Below, in pieces: positions 28,905 through 37,177 of a stretch of DNA of 64,000 nucleotides (the stretch's first letter is position 1; the number at the start of each line of letters is the position of its first letter). Made by a program: the position numbers and the translations under genes. Source of the stretch: Marinobacter changyiensis (lineage in GTDB: Bacteria > Pseudomonadota > Gammaproteobacteria > Pseudomonadales > Oleiphilaceae); assembly GCF_009193265.1 (NCBI RefSeq), contig NZ_VZZZ01000004.1:62001-126000 (forward strand), written 5' to 3'. Under the pieces are notes generated by a model. That model was given only the letters and a program-made list of their open reading frames with translations, was not told the DNA's origin and ran no database searches.

Positions 28905-30227
28905 ATGGATAAATTACTGACACTCTGGACGGGCAGTGGTCTGTTCAATATTGAAATCGGCCAGGTCGTCATGATTCTGGTTGGTCTGTTGCTTCTGTTT
29001 CTTGCCATTCGCAAGGGATTTGAGCCATTGCTGCTGGTGCCGATTGGCTTTGGTGGCATTCTGGCGAATATTCCGGAGGCCGGCCTGGCGCTCTCGGCGG
29101 CAGAAAATGCCATTCATTTTGCCAAGCCAGAGGTGTTGGCGGCCTTGGCCGGAATTCTCGAAGTGCCATTCGAGCTCGGTCAGGCGGTCACACCGGAGAT
29201 TAAAGATGTCTTCAAGGAAGCCTATAAGGACGCTGGTGCAAGCGCAATCAGTGCTGTCAATCTCACTGCCCAGAACTACGGTTATGGGAATGGCATGCTA
29301 TACAATTTCTACACAGTGGTTATTGGCAGCACCGTTGGGCCCCTGATCATTTTCATGGGCGTTGGTGCCATGACAGATTTCGGACCGCTGTTGGCGAACC
29401 CGAAGACGATGTTGCTGGGTGCGGCGGCCCAGTTTGGTATCTTCGGGACCGTATTGGGTGCGGCACTGCTTGATTGGCTGGGTATCCTTGATTTCACCAT
29501 TCTGGAAGCTGCCGCTGTTGGTATCATCGGTGGTGCGGATGGCCCGACATCCATCTATGTGTCCAGTGTTCTGGCTCCCCACCTGATCGGTGCGATTGCT
29601 GTGTCCGCCTATGCCTACATGGCTATGGTGCCGATGATTCAGCCTCCTATCATGAGGGCGCTGACCACTCAGAAAGAGCGGGCCATCAAAATGTCCCAGC
29701 TTCGCCCGGTGAGCAAGAAAGAGAAGATCATTTTCCCGCTGGTGGTGCTGATTGCGGTCGTTCTGTTTCTGCCAGATGCAGCGCCCCTGTTGGGTATGTT
29801 CTGCTTCGGTAACCTGATGCGCGAGTGTGGGGTAGTCGAACGCCTGAGCGACACTGCCCAGAATGCGTTGATCAACATCACGACCATTTTCCTGGGTCTG
29901 TCTGTTGGCTCCAAGCTAATGGCGGACAAGTTCCTGGACGCCCAAACGCTGGGTATTCTGGGCTTGGGGATCGTGGCCTTTGGTGTGGGTACCGCTTGCG
30001 GTGTTCTGATGGCGAAGCTGATGAATCGCTTCACCAAGGAGCCTATCAATCCGTTGATCGGGTCTGCCGGTGTATCGGCCGTGCCGATGGCGGCGCGAGT
30101 ATCCAACAAGGTCGGTCTGGAGGCCAACCCCCACAACTTCCTGCTGATGCATGCCATGGGTCCGAACGTGGCTGGTGTTATCGGCTCCGCGGTTGCTGCG
30201 GGCGTGATGATCAAGCTGTTGGGATAA
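28905..30227 (+). CDS. oadB: Oxaloacetate decarboxylase beta subunit (sodium pump)
   Basis: Membrane subunit that decarboxylates carboxybiotin and exports sodium ions. It is 440 residues with many hydrophobic helices. The conserved sodium/proton site region [13 protein letters not shown] is present near residue 210, with [19 protein letters not shown] further on. It follows oadA by 13 bases and ends at a strong terminator. Confidence 0.96.
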   Translation: MDKLLTLWTGSGLFNIEIGQVVMILVGLLLLFLAIRKGFEPLLLVPIGFGGILANIPEAGLALSAAENAIHFAKPEVLAALAGILEVPFELGQAVTPEIKDVFKEAYKDAGASAISAVNLTAQNYGYGNGMLYNFYTVVIGSTVGPLIIFMGVGAMTDFGPLLANPKTMLLGAAAQFGIFGTVLGAALLDWLGILDFTILEAAAVGIIGGADGPTSIYVSSVLAPHLIGAIAVSAYAYMAMVPMIQPPIMRALTTQKERAIKMSQLRPVSKKEKIIFPLVVLIAVVLFLPDAAPLLGMFCFGNLMRECGVVERLSDTAQNALINITTIFLGLSVGSKLMADKFLDAQTLGILGLGIVAFGVGTACGVLMAKLMNRFTKEPINPLIGSAGVSAVPMAARVSNKVGLEANPHNFLLMHAMGPNVAGVIGSAVAAGVMIKLLG

Positions 30228-30246
30228 GATTAGCCTGATCGCGTTC

Positions 30247-30284
30247 AAAAGCCCCATCCGGTTACTGCCGGATGGGGCTTTTTT
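30247..30284. terminator. Bidirectional terminator between oadB and dnaE2
   Basis: A 12-base perfect stem (AGCCCCATCCGG / CCGGATGGGGCT) with a 6-base loop is flanked by AAAA on the left and TTTTTT on the right. It can end transcription from both convergent genes. Confidence 0.92.
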
Positions 30285-30296
30285 ATGAGCGTCTCA

Positions 30297-33200
30297 TTAA
30301 TGAAAATCTCTTGAAGGCACCTGCATGGTCTGAATCAGATGGCTCAGATCCGACAACTTGCCTGCCATCACATGGGCAACATTGCCTTCCCGTTCGAGAA
30401 TACCTTTCACATGCATCAGACGAGCAGTCAGTAGTGGCTGGCGTTGGTGTCTGGCAGTATCGAGCCAGACCACCACGTTAATGTTGCCAGTTTCGTCTTC
30501 CAGAGTCACAAAGGTGACACCGGAGGCTGAGCCCGGTCGCTGCCGGCCGGTTACCAGGCCGACCACCTGGACCGGCCGGCCCGGCTCGGCGGTGAGTAAT
30601 TCCCGGCCGTTCAGGCACTGGCGAAAGTGCCCCTGCGCCCTGAGTATCGCAACCGGATGCCGCCCCAGGGTGAGACCCTGGGTGGCGTAATCTTCCAGGG
30701 TGTCCTGGCCTTCGCTGGGCTGTGTCAGCGCTACCGGGACGTCTTCGAGATAACTGGCCGGGGCTTCGCCCACGAACAGTTCTGCCGGCGCGGTATGTCC
30801 GAGTAATTGCCAGTATGCCTGACGCCGGTTCTCACTGAAGTCGGACAGGGCATTGGCCGCCGTCAGGGTTTCCAGGCTTTGTTGGTCCAGCCCGGTGGTT
30901 TGCCTGAAGTGGGCGATGCTCTGGTAGCCGTTTGGGGGTCGCTGGCTGACCACCTTTTGTCCTGCCTGCCTGGACAGCCCCCGAATCAGGCGCAGGCCGA
31001 GTCGCAGGGTTTGATACCGGTTCTCCAGGGTATGATCCCATCGGCTGATATTCACATTCGGCGGGAGCACCTCAACGTTATGGCGTCTTGCGTCCTGTAC
31101 CAGTTGGGAGGGGGAGTAGAAGCCCATGGGCTGGCTGTTGAGCAGGCCACAATAAAAAGCCGGTGGGTAATGATGTTTGATCCAGGCGGAAACATACACC
31201 AGCAACGCAAAACTGGCGGCGTGGGATTCGGGAAAGCCGTAGCCGCCGAAACCGCATATCTGCTTGTATATCCGCTCGGCAAAGTCGGCGCTGTGTCCCC
31301 GTTCCAGCATACCGTGAAGAAGTTTGTCCCGGAATGGCGTCATGTCACCATGAGATTTCCAGGCCGCCATGGCGCGACGAAGCTGATCGGCCTCGCCCGC
31401 ACTGAAGCCAGCGGCAACCATGGCAAGCCTGATGACCTGTTCCTGAAATATGGGTACCCCAAGCGTGCGCTCAAGCACCCCGCGGATAGCCTCATTTGGG
31501 TATTCAACCTTTTCCAGCCCGTGTTTCCGGCGCAGGTAAGGGTGAACCATATCGCCCTGAATCGGGCCGGGGCGAACAATGGCCACCTCTATGACAAGGT
31601 CGTAGTATTTCTCCGGCTTCAGGCGGGGCAGCATATTGATCTGTGCCCGTGATTCGACCTGGAAGACGCCAATGCTGTCGCCTGCCTGCAACATGCCATA
31701 GACGTGGCTGTCATCCGAAGGAATATCCTGCATGCGGACGGTGTGGCCTTGCTGTTCGCTGATCAGCCCCAGGGATTTACGGATCGCCGACAGCATACCC
31801 AGCGCCAGCACGTCCACTTTCATCAGCCCCAGGCTCTCCAGGTCGTCTTTGTCCCACTGAATGACGGTACGGTCAGCCATGGCGGCATTTTCAATGGGCA
31901 CCAGTTCGGCCAGCGGGCCGGCACTGATCACAAAGCCGCCCACATGCTGGGACAGGTGTCGAGGGAATCCCAGCAAGGTGTTGACCAGGGTAAAAAACTG
32001 GTTAGCCACTTTCGGGTTGCGGGTCAGCTTTTTATCAAGGATCTGCTGACGCCAGTCTGTCTCACGGTCTCTCCAGTCAATACCGTTGAGCAACTGTTCC
32101 ACCAGGGTGGCATCAAGCCCCAAGGCTTTGCCGACGTCCCGAAGGGCACTGCGGGGGCGGTAGCGGATGACTGTGGCGGCAAGAGCGGCACGCTCACGGG
32201 TATAACGACGATAAATATACTGGATGACCTCTTCGCGACGTTCGTGCTCGAAGTCGACGTCTATATCCGGTGGCTCGTTCCGGTCCCTGGAGATAAAGCG
32301 CTCGAACAGCAGCTCGACTTTGCGCGGGTCTACTTCGGTGATTCCCAGGCAATAGCACACGGCGGAGTTGGCTGCTGAGCCCCGGCCCTGGCAGAGAATG
32401 CCCTGAAGGCGTGCGAAGTTGACAATGTCATGAATGGTCAGGAAGTAATGCTCATAGCGCATCTCAGAGATGAGCGCGAGTTCTTTCTTGATCAGTGCCT
32501 GAATGGGCAGCGGAGTCCCTTCCGGAAAGCGGGTCTTTTCGCCTTTCCGGGTCAGCTGGGCCAGATAACGGGCTGGGCTCATTCCTTCCGGAACCAGATC
32601 TGGTGGGTACTCATATTTCAGCGAACCGGGATCAAAGCTGCATAAGTCTGCGATCGTTATCGATTCTTTCAGCCAGGCTTCCGGGTACAGGCGCTGCAAT
32701 ACCGGTATTGGCCGCAGATAGCGCTCGCCGTTCTGGAACAGGTGTTTGCCGGCGGTTTCCAGGGTGCAGCGGTGACGGATAGCGGTCAGCACATCCTGCA
32801 ACGGTTGGCGGTCCCGGCGGTGGGTGTGAACATGACCCGCAGCGGTAATGGCGCATTGTAGACCGCGGGCCAGTGCGTCCAGTTGTTGCAGGTGCTCTTC
32901 TTCACGGTTTTCCAGTGTTCGCTCCGCCGTCAGCCAAAAACGGGAACCGAAAATATCGCGCAACCATTGGCCACACTGGCGGGCATCCTCGAAGGCCACC
33001 TGATAAAGCTTTTTCGGGGCCCACAGACAGAGACAATGATCCAGTCCGTGCTTTGTCAGATCTTCACCGCTCAGATAATACTGACCCTTGGGAGCACGCC
33101 GCCGGGCTGTGGTGATCAACTGGCAGAGCTGACCGTAACCGATCCGGTCCCGGGCCAGCAGGATAATTTCGGTGGCAAGACTGTCGGGATCTTCGCTGAC

Positions 33201-33404
33201 CGCAAAATGGCTGCCGGTGATCAGTTTCACCGGGCTGTTTTTCAATGCGGCCCAGGCTCGGGGAATACCGGCGACGGAGCAGGTATCGGTTATAGCCAGT
33301 GCCGTATAGCCCAGCTCAAGCGCCCGGGCTGCAAGCTCCTCCGGATGAGATGCTCCGGTCAGGAAGGTGAAATTGCTGAAGCAGTGCAGTTCGGCGTAAG
33401 ACAT
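30297..33404 (-). CDS. dnaE2: Error-prone DNA polymerase DnaE2 (ImuC)
   Basis: C-family polymerase of the SOS translesion complex with ImuA and ImuB. It is 1035 residues, the DnaE2 size and shorter than replicative DnaE. The N-terminal PHP domain (YAELHCFSNFTFLTGASHP) is followed by the polymerase core with catalytic aspartates in PDIDVDFEHERR (about 380). A C-terminal OB fold (about 930-980, VQVVGLVTGRQR) comes next. I use the ATG at 33404 (MSYAELHC); the open frame extends upstream into imuB without similarity. It is separated from imuB by 8 bases and is the last gene of the cassette. Confidence 0.95.
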   Translation of the reverse strand: MSYAELHCFSNFTFLTGASHPEELAARALELGYTALAITDTCSVAGIPRAWAALKNSPVKLITGSHFAVSEDPDSLATEIILLARDRIGYGQLCQLITTARRRAPKGQYYLSGEDLTKHGLDHCLCLWAPKKLYQVAFEDARQCGQWLRDIFGSRFWLTAERTLENREEEHLQQLDALARGLQCAITAAGHVHTHRRDRQPLQDVLTAIRHRCTLETAGKHLFQNGERYLRPIPVLQRLYPEAWLKESITIADLCSFDPGSLKYEYPPDLVPEGMSPARYLAQLTRKGEKTRFPEGTPLPIQALIKKELALISEMRYEHYFLTIHDIVNFARLQGILCQGRGSAANSAVCYCLGITEVDPRKVELLFERFISRDRNEPPDIDVDFEHERREEVIQYIYRRYTRERAALAATVIRYRPRSALRDVGKALGLDATLVEQLLNGIDWRDRETDWRQQILDKKLTRNPKVANQFFTLVNTLLGFPRHLSQHVGGFVISAGPLAELVPIENAAMADRTVIQWDKDDLESLGLMKVDVLALGMLSAIRKSLGLISEQQGHTVRMQDIPSDDSHVYGMLQAGDSIGVFQVESRAQINMLPRLKPEKYYDLVIEVAIVRPGPIQGDMVHPYLRRKHGLEKVEYPNEAIRGVLERTLGVPIFQEQVIRLAMVAAGFSAGEADQLRRAMAAWKSHGDMTPFRDKLLHGMLERGHSADFAERIYKQICGFGGYGFPESHAASFALLVYVSAWIKHHYPPAFYCGLLNSQPMGFYSPSQLVQDARRHNVEVLPPNVNISRWDHTLENRYQTLRLGLRLIRGLSRQAGQKVVSQRPPNGYQSIAHFRQTTGLDQQSLETLTAANALSDFSENRRQAYWQLLGHTAPAELFVGEAPASYLEDVPVALTQPSEGQDTLEDYATQGLTLGRHPVAILRAQGHFRQCLNGRELLTAEPGRPVQVVGLVTGRQRPGSASGVTFVTLEDETGNINVVVWLDTARHQRQPLLTARLMHVKGILEREGNVAHVMAGKLSDLSHLIQTMQVPSRDFH

Positions 33405-33412
33405 GAGGGGGC

Positions 33413-34840
33413 CTACCCGAACCAGCCGTGAATGTACCAGCCACCGCTGACATCCCGGAATAGCCAGCCAAGCTGGCCGGTATTTAATTGCGCAATATAG
33501 TAATCCCGCTGTACACGCTCGCCGTCCCACCAGCCACCACTGATACGCTCCGGTCCGGCCAGCCAGGCCTCCGGGAGGTGATGGACGGCCTGTGGTGCGC
33601 GCAGCAGCCACAGGGGGCGCTGGGGGAGATGGGAAAGGCGGACATCCAGGTTCGGTGCTGTTTTCCCGGGCTTCGCCAGGGCCCGTTGCATCCAGGCTTT
33701 TTCAGGCCGGTGATCCGGATGGGAAACCATCGTGTTTATAGCGGATTCTCCGAGCCTGGCCTGAAGCCGGCTGATAAGGGTCTGCCAGGCCTCGTCCGGG
33801 TCTGACTCTGTGCCGAAGAGGTCGGTGCCGGCAGGCTGGCCCCGGGCAATGAGCCGGCTCACTGTCAGGGTCATGGCCATAACCGGAGCTGCCAGTTGCT
33901 GTTGTTCCAGCTGGATTCTGGCCAGGGCCATGAACGCGGCCGCCTGATGTTCAGGGCCTGCGGTACGAATGGCCAGGTGAGTTTCGGCATGGTCCCGGTG
34001 GTGAAAAGTCAGTTTCAGATAATCGGTGTCCTGCTGGCGCCATTGCAGGTCTGATTCCAGTTCTCCCAATGCCCTTTGCAAGGGAAACAGCAAGCCGGCC
34101 ATTTGTTCAATGTCGCTGACAAAATCCATCCGTTGACGGAAGTGGTGGGGAAGCTGCCAGGGTGTTTGCGGGTCGGGGCGGGTGCCCTGTATTTGCTGTA
34201 ACCGCTGCAGGGTTTCCGGCTCTAGGCGATGGGCGATTTCATTGGCAGGTAATGACAGAGCATCGTTCAGGTTAAGAAGACCGAGTTTACCCAGTCGCTT
34301 CACGGTACGCTCAGGTAAATCAACCTGTTCAATCGGCAGAGTCTGCATCAGGCCTTTTAGGATTTCCGGACAATCGGTGCACTGACCACGGTTGATTTGT
34401 GCCAGGTAGCGGGCTGCAGAAGGGGTGAGGGCGGTAGCCATCTGGCCGGTCAGTTGGCGACTTTTCAGTTCTTCTGTCAGCTTCTGCCATAAGGAAGGCA
34501 GCCCTCCGTAAAGGCGTTTCAGACTACTGACTTCGGTCAGTAAACCGTTGGGCGGATACAGGCTGATGTAGTCGGCCAGCCGGTAAAGCCAGCGGGCTTG
34601 CTGTGCCAGTGCCCGCTGCTCCCGTCCGCTATCCATGCGGGCAATAACCAGTTCCGGAGCGAGGTTGACCGCTGTTTTTAACCGCATGCCGGCGCGTACC
34701 CCAAGCTCATGTGCTGCGCGATTGGCCTGGTAAACAAGCCCATGGCCGGGCTCTGACACAATCAGGGGCGTTTTTCCGGCCTGGTCCTGGCTGATATGCT
34801 CCAGTAACAGGTTGGGCAGATGAATATACAGCCATAGCAT
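33413..34840 (-). CDS. imuB: ImuB, Y-family-like translesion synthesis protein
   Basis: A 475-residue Y-family relative. The N-terminus MLWLYIHLPNLLLE replaces the catalytic DxD-type start of active polymerases, and the second acidic pair is replaced around LTEVSSLKRLYGG. It is therefore probably non-catalytic and works as the adaptor that brings DnaE2 to the beta clamp. The core includes the helix-hairpin-helix region (LPERTVKRLGKLGLLNLNDA). It starts 2 bases after imuA and ends 8 bases before dnaE2. Confidence 0.93.
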   Translation of the reverse strand: MLWLYIHLPNLLLEHISQDQAGKTPLIVSEPGHGLVYQANRAAHELGVRAGMRLKTAVNLAPELVIARMDSGREQRALAQQARWLYRLADYISLYPPNGLLTEVSSLKRLYGGLPSLWQKLTEELKSRQLTGQMATALTPSAARYLAQINRGQCTDCPEILKGLMQTLPIEQVDLPERTVKRLGKLGLLNLNDALSLPANEIAHRLEPETLQRLQQIQGTRPDPQTPWQLPHHFRQRMDFVSDIEQMAGLLFPLQRALGELESDLQWRQQDTDYLKLTFHHRDHAETHLAIRTAGPEHQAAAFMALARIQLEQQQLAAPVMAMTLTVSRLIARGQPAGTDLFGTESDPDEAWQTLISRLQARLGESAINTMVSHPDHRPEKAWMQRALAKPGKTAPNLDVRLSHLPQRPLWLLRAPQAVHHLPEAWLAGPERISGGWWDGERVQRDYYIAQLNTGQLGWLFRDVSGGWYIHGWFG

Positions 34841-34842
34841 GG

Positions 34843-35547
34843 TCAGGGAGTCTGCGCCGTGGCGTTAGAATCCGGCCAGGGGCCGCGAATCACCCGGTCA
34901 CTGCCGGGCGCCTGCTCCGGAAACCGCCCGGGCAGCGACAGCGTGCAATCACTGCCTTGCAATCCGCCCCGTCGTTTCAGTATGCGGACATTCAGCTGTC
35001 GGTCGGGCGCCGGAGACAACTGAAGGCGTAAAGCTGCCGGTGAACTTTCCTCGCCCGCCCGAGTGTGCCGAAAAAGAATGCATAACCCGCCGCCGGCTTC
35101 AGCGGCCAGCTGAAGCCGGCGTATGTGCCGGATTTTCAGTGGCCCCGGCCAGGCCATCACCAGGCCGGTAACGCTTGAGCGCAGGCAGTTCTCCAGTGTC
35201 CACAAAGTGTCGGCTGACTTTTCCGTTTGCACCACCACCAGGCGTGACAAATCCAGGTTTTCCCGTTCCAGGGCGGGGGCATAGGGTGTGTATGGTGGGT
35301 TGATCCAGAACACCATGCGATCAGCAGCGAGTTGGCGCCGAATCAGTGGTAACAATAGCTGAAGTTCGCCAATGCCGGCGTTATCCAGCAGGCATTCCGT
35401 CAGCGCACTCCGGGGCCAGCCCACACCCCGAAGACAGTAGTCCAGGGCTTCGTAACCGGTGGATTCTTCAGGCTCCGGAGGGCGGGCCTGGTGCCCGGCT
35501 TGCCAGACGCGGGCATCCTGAAGCAGGGTGTCCAGTAATTCTTTCAT
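34843..35547 (-). CDS. imuA: ImuA, SOS translesion synthesis protein
   Basis: A 234-residue RecA/SulA-like protein, first gene of the imuA-imuB-dnaE2 cassette. Recognisable parts are the N-terminal VWQAGHQ, the family phrase WPRSALTECLLDNAGIGELQLLLP, and MVFWINPPYTPYAPAL. ImuA is needed for damage-induced mutagenesis in several proteobacteria. A LexA box lies 19 bases upstream of the ATG. Confidence 0.92.
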   Translation of the reverse strand: MKELLDTLLQDARVWQAGHQARPPEPEESTGYEALDYCLRGVGWPRSALTECLLDNAGIGELQLLLPLIRRQLAADRMVFWINPPYTPYAPALERENLDLSRLVVVQTEKSADTLWTLENCLRSSVTGLVMAWPGPLKIRHIRRLQLAAEAGGGLCILFRHTRAGEESSPAALRLQLSPAPDRQLNVRILKRRGGLQGSDCTLSLPGRFPEQAPGSDRVIRGPWPDSNATAQTP

Positions 35548-35565
35548 GATGGCTTCATTCCAATA

Positions 35566-35585
35566 TACTGTTCAAATATACAGTA
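35566..35585 (-). promoter_or_regulatory. LexA (SOS) operator of imuA-imuB-dnaE2
   Basis: CTGTTCAAATATACAG has the CTG-N10-CAG form inside the near-palindrome TACTG...CAGTA, and closely matches the gammaproteobacterial LexA consensus. It sits directly before imuA, where LexA would block the promoter until DNA damage. Confidence 0.92.
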
Positions 35586-35700
35586 TATTGAGTTCTCCGG
35601 AATTTCAACTGCGGTCACTTTGGGCAGACGTTATGGCGGGCTTGATTCCAGCCGTGGGGGAGTTCAGGCTGGTAACTGTTGATCACACGGGAGATTTGAT

Positions 35701-36042
35701 ATGAGTAATCTGACAGAGCAGGCCTGCGAGGCGTGCAGTTCTGATGCGCCGAAACTCTCACCGGCAGAGCAAAACGAACTGCTTCAGCAACTTCCGTTCT
35801 GGACGCTAGTAGAGCGTAACGGTGAAGAACAGCTGGAACGGCTATTCAAGCTCAAAAATTTCGCCGAGGCCCTGGCGTTTGCCAACAGGGTGGGTGAGTT
35901 GGCGGAATCGGAGGGTCATCACCCGGCTATTCTGGTGGAATACGGCAAGGTGACGGTGAACTGGTGGACCCATAAAATCGGCGGACTTCACCGGAACGAT
36001 TTCATCATGGCCGCCAGAACGGACGCCTTACACGAGTCCTGA
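35701..36042 (+). CDS. phhB: Pterin-4a-carbinolamine dehydratase
   Basis: Dehydrates the 4a-hydroxy-tetrahydropterin formed by phenylalanine hydroxylase. The 113-residue length is normal. The family signature is intact: the catalytic region [21 protein letters not shown] and the preceding [10 protein letters not shown]. phhA, the usual partner, is not in this window. purU follows after 56 bases on the same strand. Confidence 0.95.
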   Translation: MSNLTEQACEACSSDAPKLSPAEQNELLQQLPFWTLVERNGEEQLERLFKLKNFAEALAFANRVGELAESEGHHPAILVEYGKVTVNWWTHKIGGLHRNDFIMAARTDALHES

Positions 36043-36098
36043 CAATCGGCTATCATGCGCTGTCATTGTTAATCACGTTACAGAGCAGCAAGAGTCCC

Positions 36099-36953
36099 AT
36101 GGAGCATACATACCGTCTGGTGATTTCCTGTCCTGACCGGGTAGGCATCGTCGCTAAAGTCAGTAACTTTCTGACCACCTACAACGGCTGGATTACCGAA
36201 GCGAGCCACCATTCCGACAGTCAGGCCGGCTGGTTTTTCATGCGGCATGAGATCAAGGCCGACTCGATACCCTTCGGGCTTGACCAGTTCCGTGCCGCTT
36301 TCGAACCTATCGCCCGGGAATTCGATATGCGCTGGCATGTGGCCGATTCCGCCAAGCCCAAGCGTGTGGTGCTGATGTGCAGCAAAGAATCCCATTGCCT
36401 GGCTGACCTGCTGCACCGCTGGCACAGCAAGGAGCTGAACACAAAAATTGTCGCGGTTATCTCTAACCATGATGATCTTCGCCGCATGGTCGACTGGCAC
36501 GATATTCCCTACCATCATATTCCGGTGACGAAAGACAACCGGGAGGAGAGTTTTGCAGAAGTCAGTCACCTGATTGATGGCTACGAGACCGATGTGGTGG
36601 TGCTTGCCCGCTATATGCAGATATTACCGCCGGACTTGTGTGAGCGTTACGCCGGACGGGTAATCAATATCCATCACAGTTTTCTGCCGTCTTTTGCCGG
36701 CGCCCGCCCTTATCACCAGGCTTACAGCCGTGGTGTAAAGCTGATTGGAGCTACCTGTCACTACGTCACCCAGGATCTGGATGAAGGCCCGATTATCGAG
36801 CAGGACGTCATTCGGGTGAACCACAGTGATTCCATTGAAGATCTGGTGCGGCTGGGCAAGGACGTAGAGAAAAACGTGCTGGCCCGAGGGTTGCGGGCGC
36901 ACATTGAGGATCGGGTAATCACCTACGAAAACAAAACCGTGGTATTTGGTTGA
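36099..36953 (+). CDS. purU: Formyltetrahydrofolate deformylase
   Basis: Hydrolyses 10-formyl-THF to THF and formate, balancing the one-carbon pool. It is 284 residues: an N-terminal ACT domain (LVISCPDRVGIVAKVSNFL) and a formyltransferase-fold domain with IHHSFLPSFAGARPYHQAY and the catalytic Asp in THxxxxxLDEGPII (here CHYVTQDLDEGPII). I chose the ATG at 36099 (MEHTYRLV). Confidence 0.95.
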   Translation: MEHTYRLVISCPDRVGIVAKVSNFLTTYNGWITEASHHSDSQAGWFFMRHEIKADSIPFGLDQFRAAFEPIAREFDMRWHVADSAKPKRVVLMCSKESHCLADLLHRWHSKELNTKIVAVISNHDDLRRMVDWHDIPYHHIPVTKDNREESFAEVSHLIDGYETDVVVLARYMQILPPDLCERYAGRVINIHHSFLPSFAGARPYHQAYSRGVKLIGATCHYVTQDLDEGPIIEQDVIRVNHSDSIEDLVRLGKDVEKNVLARGLRAHIEDRVITYENKTVVFG

Positions 36954-37095
36954 TTTACGGTCATTGTTTGCCAGCCCAAAGCCACCCTTTCAGGCTTCGG
37001 ATGTGTTAGTATTATGCGCTTGTTAATGGCCGGCATGAGAGGCTGTGTCGGGACCCTTTTTGCCTGCTGACAGGGGGGCGTTCAGACATTGCTTT

Positions 37096-37123
37096 GGCCC
37101 GCCCAGACAGACAAGAGCGGGCC
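37096..37123 (+). other. Leader hairpin upstream of gyrA
   Basis: GGCCCGC / GCGGGCC form a perfect 7-base stem with a 14-base loop, 55 bases before the gyrA ATG. There is no T-tract, so it is not a simple terminator. Its role is unknown. Confidence 0.35.
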
Positions 37124-37177
37124 TGATCTGCTCCATATAAACGACGACTTCCAGCAAACGCAAAGGAACCTTTCTCG

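Noticed and set aside
37096..37123. Terminator or attenuator before gyrA
   Set aside because: Perfect stem but no T-tract; kept only as a leader hairpin of unknown role.
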